Assembly: GCA_964016885.1 (NCBI GenBank)
Contig: OZ024749.1
Location: 27,545,872 to 27,609,871, forward strand
Length of the DNA: 64,000 nucleotides
From: Eledone cirrhosa
Taxonomy: Eukaryota > Mollusca > Cephalopoda > Octopoda > Eledonidae
Direction: 5' to 3'
In this document: one piece after another, positions 37,801 to 51,382 of the stretch
Position numbering within the stretch: the first letter of the stretch is position 1
How the letters are laid out: each line of letters opens with the position of its first letter
Translations under genes and position numbers: made by a program
The notes under the pieces: generated by a model
Seen by the model: the letters and a program-made list of their open reading frames with translations, nothing else
Told to the model about the DNA's origin: nothing
The model's database searches: none

Positions 37801-40800
37801 TGAATTTTTCATATATATATGTATATATATAGTATAAAGAAAACGAAAAATCAGTGATGCATCTGGACTTAATTTATTCTTTCTTCTTTCTTTTCATTTT
37901 ACGTCTGCTTTTCCCTGCTTGCAAGGGTGGGACGGGAACTGATTCTGGCTTGATTTCTACAGCTGGATGCCCTTCCTAACACCAACCTCATTTACAGTGA
38001 GTGCTGGGTGCTTTTTTGCCGTGGCACCTCCACGACCACTTTGCAGTGGAATGATATGGACCCCAGTCCCTATCATCTCATTTCTACAGCTGAGTAAACT
38101 GCAACAATGTGAAATAAAGTGTCTTGCTCAAGGAAACAACACATCACCCAGTCTGAGAATTGAACTCACAACCTTTCGATTGCAAGGCCAATGCTCTAAC
38201 CACTAAGCCATGTGCCTCCATTATTGCGTGTTACAATTGTTTCTCCGGCAGGTAGCTCGAGACATGGTCCTTGTATGGACCTGGCTGATTCTACTTCTGC
38301 AGGTTCATTCAGACACGAGTATTTCGTTTGGAGCAAATTTTATCACTGGGGTGTTATCATCAAAAAACACCCTCAAAAAACCCTACTTCCACTCTTGTCA
38401 TGCCGTTGGCTGTTTTTACTCCACGTCATCACAAGTTCTGGTCAGTATCTACTGCCACACGGGTCATCAGCCATTTTCCGTCCGACACATTTCGATGGAG
38501 TCATGCTGGGTTCAGCATCACACACGTCTGTTCACACTTCAGAGAAAGCACCCACACATACTAATATACACACACATGCAGACACCGACAGACTTATGCA
38601 TACACACATGTACGTCTACATGCACAGACACACACACACCCCCACATACAGACATATATGTATATATACACACACACTCTCTCCCTCACCTCCACGGACC
38701 CAGTCACACCCACTTGTATATACATATCGCCACAAGCCTTATGGCGGCTGTTTACTTCGCCCCATGTATCCGGTTGGGATAAGCATGGCCTATTCAAACA
38801 TATACATATATACATACATACAAGCGCACACATACATACGCCCAATCCTATATATATTTATATATCTATATATACACACACTCATACACACACATATATG
38901 TACACACACATACATGCACACACACATGCATGTACATATATATATATACACATACATACATACATACATACATACACACATATATATATATAAATATATA
39001 TATATATATCTTTAGGTTTGTTGGTTCACCACTGGATAGAACTGGTCATTCCGTATGGTCAATCCTGGTGTAATATTGTGAAGAGTACTCAACGCAGTGC
39101 AGTTCACCCATCTTCATTTGCGTAGTTGGTGGTGCGAATACGGAGTTAATTATAAATGAAATAAAATAACAGGAGGCTGGACTGGTGTAAATCCTTGAAA
39201 GGTTTATTATACCATGATCATTTCAATGACCGGGTTCCATATGAATCCGGTGATATCATCAGGTATTGGAATATAACAAAGGAATATGTAAAAAACTATG
39301 GGTCCGAAAAATCAGAGACAGAGAGGACGACTGACCAACTAGCTTCTCGGCCAGTCACCCTCAAAGTGGTGGCAACTGAAGCTACTAATGAATATCTGGT
39401 GAGGGGGCGAAGGCTTATAATGCACTACCACCACTCCGTCAAAGAAGAAGGGGAAGAAAGAAAGAAAGGGAGAAAGAAGTGTAGTGTAAGGGTCATACTA
39501 CATTCATGCTAGAAAATGCCGCGAAAAAATGCTACCCCAAAGAATCTATAATGCGTGTCTGTATGGTCTAATGTGTGAACCGAAGATTGGAACGTTAAAC
39601 TTATGTTGCGAGTTATAGGATGAAATTAAATTAAATTAAAAATATTAAATTGCAAAATGATAAATTGCAAAATAAGTTATTAGAGAATTAAGGATTAAGG
39701 TAGCGAGATTTATTTATTTAATGAACTTACGGAGAGAGTCTTATATGAAAAAAGTGATAGTGTCTGTTTTAAACACTAAATCCCTCCCCATGAAGAATGC
39801 ACCTCCCAACATAGACTCATAGTCAGCGACCTCATAGTCAGGACAAGATGTACACGACAACAGAGGATAGTAAACCAAGTCATACAGAATGGGGTCATTC
39901 CAAAGGACTGGTGTAACAGCATCATCTTTAACTGCTACAAGGGTAAAGGAGATGCCCTAGATAGGGGTAACTATAGAGGCATTAAATTAATCAACCAGGT
40001 CATGAAGGTCACAGAAAAAGTAATAGAGCAACTAATCAGAGAGCGAATTGATCTAGATGAAATGCAGTTCGGGTTTGTGTCAGGTAAAAGTACCACAGAC
40101 GCTCTTTTCATTGTACGACAACTACAGGAGAAGTACCTAGCTAAAAGTAAACCCCTATACTTAGCTTTTGTTGACTTGGAGAAAGCCTTTGACAGAGTCC
40201 CCCGCTCCATTATCTGGTGGGCTCTTAGAAAACTAGGTGTTGATGAATGGCTTGTGAGAGCTATACAAGCCATGTATAAAGAAACAGTCAGCAAGGTTAG
40301 AATTAACAACGAATATAGTGAAGAGTTTAGCGTAAAAAGTTGGTGTTCATCAGGGCTCCGTTCTTAGCCCCCTACTATTTATTATTGCCCTTCAGGCTAT
40401 AACAGAGGAGTTCAAGACCGGCTGCCCATGGGAACTCCTATACGCAGATGATCTAACGCTCATAGCTGAACCAATGGCCGAACTAGAGAAGAAATTCCAA
40501 ACATGGAAGCATGGCCTAGAATCAAAAGGCTTTAAAGTTAACTTGTCTAAGACTAAAGTTCTAGTTTGTAGGAAGGAAAATAGGGCACCGGTCCCATCTG
40601 GGAAATGGCCATGCTCAGTGTGTAGGAAAGGAGTAGGCAGAAACTCCATTTTATGTCCCAAATGCAAAGTATGGGTGCATAAAAGATCTAGTGGGATCAC
40701 AGGTAAGCTAACTAAGAATATAGATTTTGTATGTGGCCGGTGCTCTGGTGCAATAAGTAGCAGCAAGTGCCCACAGAATACTAGCTCATTCCATTGCACA

Positions 40801-42076
40801 GATGGTTCTATAGAAATAGTGGACACCTTCTGTTACCTGGGTGACAAAATCAGCAGTGGTGGAGGGTGCTCTGAAAGTACAGTAGCTAGAGTCAGAACGG
40901 GATGGAAAAAGTTCAGAGAGCTTATACCACTATTGGCCGCTAAAGGGTTCTCTTTAAAAATGAAAGGCAGGCTGTATGATGGCTGCATACGAACAGCAAT
41001 GTTACATGGCAGTGATACCTGGGCATTGTGTGCAGAGGATATACGCAGACTGGAGAAGAATGAAGCTTGCATGCTCCGCTGGATGTGTAATAGTAATATA
41101 CATGAATGGCAAAGCATAAATGAACTAAGGGAGAAATTAGGAATAAGAGGGATCAGATGTTGTTTACTCGAAAGAAGACTACGTTGGTACGGTCACGTGA
41201 TGCGCATGAAAGACGACAGCTGTATAAAAAAGTGCAGGGCAATAAAAATAGACGGTAGCCACGGAGTAGGCAGACCCAGAAAAACCTGGGACGACTTGAT
41301 AAATTCCGACCTCACACACTTAGACCTCTCCAAGACAATGTCACTGGACCGAGATCTTTGGCGCTACACAGTAATACAGAAGACCCACCTTGCCTAAATA
41401 CAAAGCGAAACCTAGTCAGTAGGCACCTCTAACAAAAATACACCCCTGTCCCACTACCCCCACCCCATCCACACTACCCCCTTAAATGTGAAGTTATGTT
41501 GGTACCACAACATCCAGTCTGAAACAAATGAGGTGTCACGACAAAAAAACACACAGTCCACGCTGTAATGTGGCCGTGTAGGTAACACGGTAAAAACCTC
41601 CCAGTCCACACTGTAAACGTGGTTGGTGTTAGGAAGGGCATCCAGAAGTAGAAAACCTGCCAGACAGTCCTATACGAGCAAGACAACCAATCTTGCCTCA
41701 AGTGGGAAAATTCCCATCCAAACCCATGCAAGCGTGGAAGATGGACGTTAAACGATGATGATGATGATGATATATATATATGGAGGAAGTTATAGTTCAC
41801 TTGAAGCATTGTGTAATGAGGTATAAACGTTTGAATTTGCAAAGCCAAACAGTGCAGGTATGAACTCTATACCATTTCCTGTCAGCATGACTTGGCAAGC
41901 TATTTAGAACACTGGTTTAACCGCTTTACTTCTCTCCGAAGAAGAGATATTATCTCGAAAATTAAGGACATTTAAATAAATCTAAGGTAAAAGACTAATT
42001 GTTAACAATATCTTTTGCATTTGCATCTTTTATTCTATGTCCATACCTGCATTGTTTGGCTTTACAAATTCAAACG

Positions 42077-42115
<39 letters not shown>

Positions 42116-45100
42116 ATAAAATAATAATATTGAAATTATTGTGTACAGTGCTCAGGTGCACTACAACTCGTCAAAGGTGCATGTATAGTACATAGAATAA
42201 TATACAAATGTCAGGGAAGTGGATAGTGTATGAGTCATGATATACATGTGTGTATGTGTATGGAGGGGGAATATTAGGTGTAGTGTTGGCGAATCTCAGG
42301 AAGCATGGAGGTTTTAAAGGATGCAGTGTTTATATATATATATATACACACATATATATATTCAAAATAAGGGGTACACAGGACAAAGACAATGGCAAAA
42401 ACAAAGAAAGACGGTTAGTCCCATCTCCTCAGTCCACATACACATACATTATATATACATACACACACATAAACATACATTATATGTATGTGTGTGTGTA
42501 TATATATATATATATACATACATATTTCACTGTTGATTCTAGCAAGGAAGTCAAGTGGTTGAGCAGTGTGTGTGTATATATATGTATATAAGTGGTTGAG
42601 TAGTGTGTGTATGTATGTATATATATATATATAAAATAAACACATTAAACAATTACAGGGGATAATTTGTAAAGAGTATAAACACACATAGTTATGGAAG
42701 TAACATATAAAAAATTAACAAGAACCTTGAATATAATATATATATATACTATTCAACCACTTGACCTTGCTAGAATCAACAACAAAGTCTTTATCAAATC
42801 ACACCATATTGCCTTAATTGACCTGGGGTTAAAAACAACATGGAGTATGATCCACAACTGAGTGTCTGCACTGATGCTAAGCCTGCTAGAAATAGCAGCC
42901 AAATCATCTTTAACCCTTTAGCATTTACATTGCTCTATATGTACTACTATATTTTCACTGTAAAGGCTTTAGTTCATATAATTATCTCACATAATATCGA
43001 ATCTATGATATTTTGATATCTTTTATTTTGAGAACAATACCTTAACATCAGTATGAGCAGCCAGTTACAACTGGTTTGAACAGAAAGAGGTGAGAAAAAT
43101 CTGGCTGGTTACAGCCGGTTTAAATGCTAACTCCATGCTTCCCGAGATCCGCCAACACTACAGCTAACACATACACACATGTACTTCCCTGACATTTGTG
43201 TATTATTCTATGTACTATATTGACGAGTTGTAGTGCTCCTGAGCACTTTACACAATCATTTCATTATCATTATCATAAATAAAGATTATATTGAACTGTG
43301 AAATGTCTGACATACAAAATAAACTGGATGGTCATGACTGGAATGCTTTTTATCACAAGTCTGTTCTGCTGGATCACTTGGGGTTCTGCCTTGGGCTGAA
43401 CAACAACTCCAACAGCAGAAGGCCTATGATAGATTTAACCCTTTAGCATTTACATTACTCTATATTTACTATTGTATTATCACAGTAAAGGCTTTACCTT
43501 ACATGATTATCGCACATAATATCGAATCTACAAGATTTTGATGTTATTTATTTTGAGAACAATACCTTAATGTAGGTATGAGTGGCCAGTTATGACCGGT
43601 TTGAACAGAAAGAGGTGAGAGTTATGGCTGCATACGGCCAGTTTATATGCTAAAAGGTTTAACACCTAAATCATTGTATGTATATAGACTGGTGGTGTAC
43701 CCACTGAGCCATCTCAACTTTACAATCTTTCACTGCAAAGTTTTTATCAGTTAGTCAGGAGGAAAGGCAGTGCACCTGATGCTTTCCAGGGACCCTAAGG
43801 CAGGTGAGATGGAAGGGAGAGGGAAGGAAAAAAGTACCTTCAAATGGGAGAACTAGCCTGGATGTTCACAAGAGTTGCCTGCTGGTGTCTATTCCACATA
43901 GTTTTGTTAAAAGTTTCTTTGAACTCAGAACACCAAGGGCCATAACTCTTTGCTGCGAAGCATGTCTGACACTCTACCAGTACTGCCAATCCACAGCCCT
44001 TATATATATAACAATAATAATAATAATAATGATTTCTTTATTGGCCCATAATATTTATTATTATTTCTTTACGGGCAGTGGATGGCAGAATCAGTAGAGT
44101 GTCGGACAACATGTTTAGTGGCATAGAGTTACAGCCCTTTACGTTCTGAGTTCAAATCCCGCTGAGTTTAGCTTTCCCTTTCATCCTTCTGGGTTCGATA
44201 AAATAAAGTACCAGTAATGCACTGGGGTTGATTTAATCGACTATCCCCTTTCCACCAAAATTGTGGGCTTTGTCCCTAAATCAGAAACCTTTATTTTTTT
44301 GTTGGCTACAAGGGCCAAAACAGAAAAAAATAATTTAATAGGTATTTTGCAAGAAACCCATATTTGTACCATCCTGTGCTGTCCTTAATATATTTTTTGT
44401 AAATCCTTTGTGGTTAATAAAGGTTTCTTATATAGGCACAAGGCCAGCAATTTTGGGGGAGGGGAAAGTCGATTAAATCAACCCAGTGAGTGACTAGTAC
44501 TTTATATTATCGACCCCATAAGGATGAAAGGCAAAGTTAACCTCGGCGGGATTTGTTCTCAGATCATAAAGGGCCGTAACTCTATGCTGCAAAGCATGGC
44601 ATCCGACCCTCTGTCAATCCACCACCCTTATAATTGCATTAATAATAATAATCTATTAATATATAATATGCTTGTGTATTTGTCTGTCACAAGAGATGAG
44701 TGACGAAGGAAGGGGTGGTGACAAACTGACAAAGGAAGGTGTGATAACGTCAACTGAGAAAGGAAGGGGTGATAACATCGACTTAGGAAGGAAGGGGTAG
44801 CAACATCCAATATTCGCTACATCTGTGTGTGTATATGTATAGCAAATTGGCTTCACACATTGGCTGTTATGATTATGTGTGTTTGTGTATGTGTATATGT
44901 GTGTTTATGTAAATTATATTCATATATGATATTTGTGTGAGTGTATATGTGTTTTGTGTGTTTATTTAGAAAGATACATAGACAATAGACTTACAAACAC
45001 ACGAATCTACACCTACATATATATAAACAGACACTTGGAAAAAATATTTATAACATACATACACATTTATGCGATAACTGAGGAAGGAGGAGGTGGTGAA

Positions 45101-48100
45101 ACACTATAGAAATTCAGCGTTCTAAGATTCACCACAGCTGTATGTTTGTGTGTTTGTATCACTTATGTGAGTGAGCGCGAAGGAACCAACCAACCAACAA
45201 ACAAACAAACATATCTTTTTTATATTATTTATAGATATTACAATTAACTGTCATTTTTTATGGCATGGCGCCAGCTAGTAAAAATAATAATTTCCGTTTC
45301 TTTCATATGTGTTCTTTTGATATGTGATTGCAGGCAATCCATTTGGACCCTTCTGGGATGGCTTAGGTGTTGAGTTTGATAGCAACATGCCTTACACAAT
45401 CACCTATCAACTGCCAGAACTATGGAAAGAAAGGTAACTACATTTCTCACATCTAATCTACTGTCACCAACTTGACAATACTGAACAAGATATATAGCTT
45501 TGTTTGTTTCCTCAGTCCACCTGGTTGTCTGCAGGTTTCACTAAATGTAGGAAGAGTTTAGAAGCTTATGAAGGGTTTAGAAGTTTATGAAGGGTTTAGA
45601 AGTGTAGGAAGGGTTTAGAAGCTTTTGAAGGGTTTAGAAGCCTTGAAAGGGTTTAGAAATGTAGGAAGGGGTTTAAAAGCCTTGAAAGGGTTTAACTGTG
45701 TAAGAAAAGTTTAGAAGCCTTAGAAGGGGTTTAGAAATCTTGGAAGGGTTTATCTGTATAGGAATGGTTTAGAAGTGTAGGAAGTGTTTAGAAGCCTTGA
45801 AAGGATTTAGCTGTGTCGCAAGGGTTTAGCCATGTAAGCAGGGTTTAGCTATGTAGGAAGGGTTTAATTTGTTTGTTGGTATTGTTGTTGTTTAACCCTA
45901 CATCAGTCCTGATCAAAGATATTCCAGCTTTGCCCATTTCCTAGACATAGTGCATGAAGGACGACATCAGGGTGTGATATGATTTGAGGGAGATTTTGTA
46001 GCGGGTTGAGTTTATCATTAATGGTGTTGTTATTGTTTAACCCCAGGTCAATCTTGATGAAGTAAATCTATTCATCCATTTTTAAGAGATCAGGGTGGCG
46101 ATTCAGGGAAATTTTGCTACTGTTTTTATCAGTTTGACTGGACCACACCATGGTTCCCTTGCTGTATTCTTAATCTACTAAATATATATCCATGTATATG
46201 TTGCACCTTTTCTTTGAAAAGGTGTGAAAAAACCAGTGCATAATTTATGTACATGAGTTACAAAACCTTGATTCAAAATAAATGGTACATTGTAAATGTA
46301 TATAAAATGGAGATGTGACTTATCTACTGGACCAACAAAACCTCAATTTAAAATATATACTACATTGTAAATGTTGTATAAAATGGAAGTGAAAGTTATC
46401 TACTGGACATACAAATCTTCTGTGCAAAATATATGGTATATTGTACAGAAAACATGGAAAACATGGATGGAAGTGGTGAGAGCTGACCTCAGATCACTGA
46501 AGCTCACAGAGGAGATGGCGAAGGACCATGACAAATGGAGAGATGCTGTGCTGAAGAGGACCCGTCCCACCTTTGCAAGCAGGGAAAAGTGGACATATGA
46601 TGATGATGATGATTGGAAATGTAAATTATCTACTGGACATACAAATCTTCAGTGCATAATATATGGTACACTGTAAATATTGTATGTAAGATGGAGGTGT
46701 GACTTATCTTCACAAGTACATGATAGATATATGTTATTCTTTGTGTTTATGTTTTGTTTTCTTGCTTTTTTCCTCTCCCTGTTAAGGTATCCAGCATCTA
46801 AGTACCCTGTGGTTGCCATGCGAGGTGCTCCTTCCAGCTTCCCTGTCTCAGAACAATATGTTTCCTTACACAAATATCTATACTGGTCAGATGCCATTGA
46901 GGCACGAGTCAATGATTACATTGTAGACACTTTTGATGGAAAAGACTTCATTGGTATCCACTTACGGAATGGTGTCGACTGGGTAAGTGATATTGCTGCA
47001 TCAGTTTAATCAGGGAGAAAAGAAGACACTTTTTAGGGTCTCTAAGACTGCTGGGAGGGAGAGATGTCTTGAAATATTGTTGTTTCAGTTTAATCAGGCA
47101 GGAGAGAAAGGCAGTGCCTATGGACGTTTTTTAGGGTCTCTAAGACTGCTGGAAGGGAGAGAAGACGATGTCTTCAAATTTATGACTTAACCTGAAAGCT
47201 TGCAACAAAGCAGACCCCACTAAAAGCACCTAAGTATTATGTGGTGGATTTAGTCAAAATGTTGTCTCATTCTGCCTTTTCTATAAATATTTAAAAACGA
47301 CTACAGGGAGCAGATGTGGACTCCACAAGTCGTAGTGAAGGCAACCTGTCTAGGAGAGTAGACACTCCAAGGAAAAACTGACTCAGGGTAGAGAGGACTC
47401 TTGAATCCAGTAAGACAACCTCTCTAGTGCTGGTGGCACGAATAATGCACCCAGTCTATACTGTAAACTGATTAGTGATAGGAAGAGCATCCAGCCAGAA
47501 AAAAAATCCTGGATACATACAATATCTAGGAATTTTATTATCCAATGTATTGTACCCCTTTTTTAAAGAACAGTAGAGTGTGATTTGAAGAAAATTTTGG
47601 CTGTTGTTTTTAGCTGTTTAAGCGATCTCCCTTGCCGTCCTCTGGGGAAACGCCTTCTCCATTCTGTCCACCGGGGCTGTGGGTGGGCCCCATCGCGTAC
47701 CAATACATTAGTTAAATACCATTCTTTCATCTCATACATATATACATGTTGTGTACTTTATAACTTAAAGTCTACGACTTCAGTTATACCATTTACGTGG
47801 TTTTGTCTTTGCGTGCAATTTTTCTCCCCGCTCCACATATGACGTATTATCTTCGTTTTTTCCGTTCATTGCCTGAGAACGTCTCTAATAGAATATTAGT
47901 CTATGACTACTTAGAAAAAAAAAAAAAAAAAAAAAAAAGTCGACAGTTGAGAGTCAGACTGAGGAATGCAAAGTTATTTCCCTTGCTCCTTGGTGTCAAG
48001 GGCAGACAACTCTATAAGTTACAAGCTCAATAGTTATTAGGAAGATGGAGCATATAGTAAATTATAATACATCGATTCCTGGTACTTTACTGCTACTATT

Positions 48101-51100
48101 TTGTAGACCCTAGGAGGATAAAAGGCAAAGTCAGTGCCATCAGGATTTGAACTAAAAACGTAGACATAAATATCACAAGATATTTTCTCTACTGCATTAT
48201 TACTGCTGCTGCCGCTACTACTACTAACTACCACCACTGCTACTGCTCTTAGAGTTCAAATCCCGCCGAGCTCAACTTTGCCTTTCATCCTTTTGAGTTC
48301 AATAAAAAAAGTCCCAGTCTAGTACTGGGATCGATTCTTCCTCTATATCTCTTTCTCACTTCCATTCTTTGGAAGAAATCTGCTGTACTCAGACCTGGAG
48401 AGGGATGGGCTCTGCCAGGCTTAAAATGTCCCCAAAACACATAATAATAATGATCATGATAATATATTGTTTGCTAAATCATTTTAGGATGTTATGAGTG
48501 AATGTTTTAACGATTGGGCATTGATTTTGTTTTGTTTTAACAGAAGTGTCTTTTTATTTCTATTTTCCACAGTTGAATGCCTGTGCTAACATTGATAAAT
48601 ACAAGATGACATCATATATGGCATCACCTCAATGTCTGGGATATTCAGGGAATCGTATAGTGACACATGAGATTTGTTTCCCTTCTGTCCAGGAGGTCGT
48701 TAGGTACAGTAACAAGACTTTTCTATTGGAAACATGAACATTACTCATCCACCTCTTTCTCTCTCTTTCGTTCTCATATGTGTGTGTGTGTGTGTGTGTG
48801 TGCATATATATATATATATAAATCCATTTGGTTTTGGTTTATTAAAATCCGTAATGCCTGCGCTAACACTGATAAATTCATTACGGATTTTAATAAACCA
48901 AAATCAGATGAATATGGCTTCAGATTTTTATTGATATATAATGCTCCACCTTACACTTTTATACAGGTTGATGAGCGCTTACATTTATCAACTTCACAAC
49001 CAACAGACCATTATGTGGTCCACACAGCCTTCTTTGGTTAACCCCTTACTATAATTATATATATATATTCATTTAAGGCTAAATAGGGAGTCTTGTTACA
49101 CTGGAGTTTTGCCTGTTTTTCACAGGGTCATCCAGGTGAAACTCCAGACTTACTGTTTAGCCTTAATAAGATTAATATTTAAACGCTACTTTGGTATTGA
49201 GTTCTCTTTTCTCTCAGTTGTCAGTCAACTACATATGGTGTAAGTGTAAAGAGAACTGGACGATCATCAATGAGATGACAGGGAGGAAGAGAGGGAGTTC
49301 GAGGTCAGAACCTGAGGATAGGAAGAGGAAGTGACTAGGAGAGCTGCCTTCCACAGCCCAGAACTCCGGGGAAGTCAGACAGCTGTTTGAGGAACTGGAT
49401 ATTGAGACAGGACCCTCCACCAGAGAGGAGCTTCAGAGAGCCAAAAAGAAGATCAAGGAGGGCAAGGCCCATGGAGAAGATGGAGTGGCATCAGAGGTGA
49501 TGAAGAGGTGTGATTTTGATGATATCATCCTGGAGTTCAGGATTAAAGAAAAGAGTTTCCCCCGGATCAGTAATATCGTCCCAATACCAAAGAAGGGAAA
49601 TCTCTCTAACACAAACAATTACAGGGGGATTTCATTAATGTCACTTGTGGCAAAGACCCTGAGAAGAAGCTCAGGGACAACCAGAACGGCTTCAGAGAGG
49701 GAAGATCAACCACCAGTCACATCCTGATGCTGAGGAGAATTTTAGGAGGAGCTAGAGCAAAGAGCCTTCCTGCTGTCATGGTTTTCATTGACTTTAGGAA
49801 GGCCTTTGATTCTGTGGACCATTACTGCCTGATGAAGATTTTACAGGCTTATGGAATCCCCAAGCAGATAGTGGACCAGATATCACTGCTCTCCACCAAC
49901 TTACACCTGATGGGATGACGGAGTTCTTTGAGATACTGACTGGAGTACTCCAGGGAGATACATTGGCTCCCTACCTTTTTATCATCACAGTGGACTATTG
50001 TATGCTCCTTGCACTAGAGAAGCACCAGGACTCTGGCTTCACTGTAGCACCGGCTCAGAGCAGGAGAGTTAAGGCTAAAAAGATATCAGTTGCTGAATTT
50101 GCTGATGACATAGTTCTGGTGACGGAGGCAGAGGAGTTGATGCGAGAAGTGGAGACTGTGCCGATGAGTGTGGGGATGAGAATGAATGACATTAAGACGA
50201 AGTATCTGGTAGAGAACATTAAGAAGCCATAGAAGATTTTGAATGTAGGCGGGAAGCCACTAAAGCTGGTTGAGGATTTCCAATATCTGGGAGCAAAGAT
50301 TGGGAACACAGAGGATGATGTGGTTGAGAAGAAGCGCAAAAGCCTGGGTGACACGTCACAGTTTGAGATCGGTGTGGAAGTCAGACCTTCGTAAAGGTGT
50401 TACGGGATCTAAAAAAAAAAACAGTAATACACGGGGGTCGATTTAATCAATTTTTCTGCTCCCCTCAAATTGTTGGTTATGTGCTTAAATCATAATCTAT
50501 TATTATTATTCATACATATAACACATATTGCACTTCAGATTTCAAATACAATGAAATGAGGAAAGAAGGGGAAAAATATCTTTATCATGGGTTTATATTT
50601 TTAACCTTTAAATTTTTCAGATTAACAAAAGCTATTGTTATTAAGACTGGAGTCAACCATATTTTTGTTGCCACTGATAAAGACCCCTTGATTGAAGTTT
50701 TACAGAAAAATTTGGAAGATCAAAAGGCAAGTGGATACACACATACACAAACATACATTCATAGTTGTAGACATATACATACTTACATGCACACCCATAT
50801 ACATACTCAAACACACACACACTTATACATAGATACATATATATATATATGTATACACATATGCCTAGTTTCTCTTTATGCTTTGCCATTCATGTATATT
50901 AGTATTACACATCCATCGCAGCATGCAAGCTTCATTTCTTTCCAATCTATGTAAGTCTTCTGCACACAACGCCCAGGTCTCACTACCATGCAACATTGCT
51001 GTTTGTATGCAAGCATGATACAGTCTGCCTTTCATTTTGAGGGAAAGACCTTTTGAAGCTACCAGGGGTAGTAGCTCCCTGAACTTCTTCCATTCCGTTT

Positions 51101-51350
51101 TTACTCTGGCTACTATACTTTCGGAACACCCACCTCTGCTGCTAATTTCATCACCCAGGTAGCAGAAGCTGTCTACTGTTTCTACCGAGCCTTCCCAGAA
51201 TTAGATACCGTTTGTTTCCTGTGGTCGTTTACTGCTTACTGCCCCAGTGCAACTGCTACATGTAAAGCCTACATTCTTAGCTAAACTTCCTGAGATCCCA
51301 CTACATCTCTTGTACACTCATAGTTTGCATTTGGGACAGAGGATGGAATT

Positions 51351-51382
<32 letters not shown>

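Noticed and set aside
38264..38782. An open frame beginning [18 protein letters not shown] that looks like a signal peptide
   Set aside because: It starts beside an antisense SINE, ends in CA repeat translation, has no recognisable domain and lies inside a POFUT1 intron. Chance is the simpler explanation.
48890..49041. Open frame after the hairpin in intron 6 (ends VVHTAFFG) as an alternative POFUT1 exon
   Set aside because: Only the 27 bases in the hairpin resemble POFUT1; the remainder matches nothing in the family, so there is no support without transcript data.
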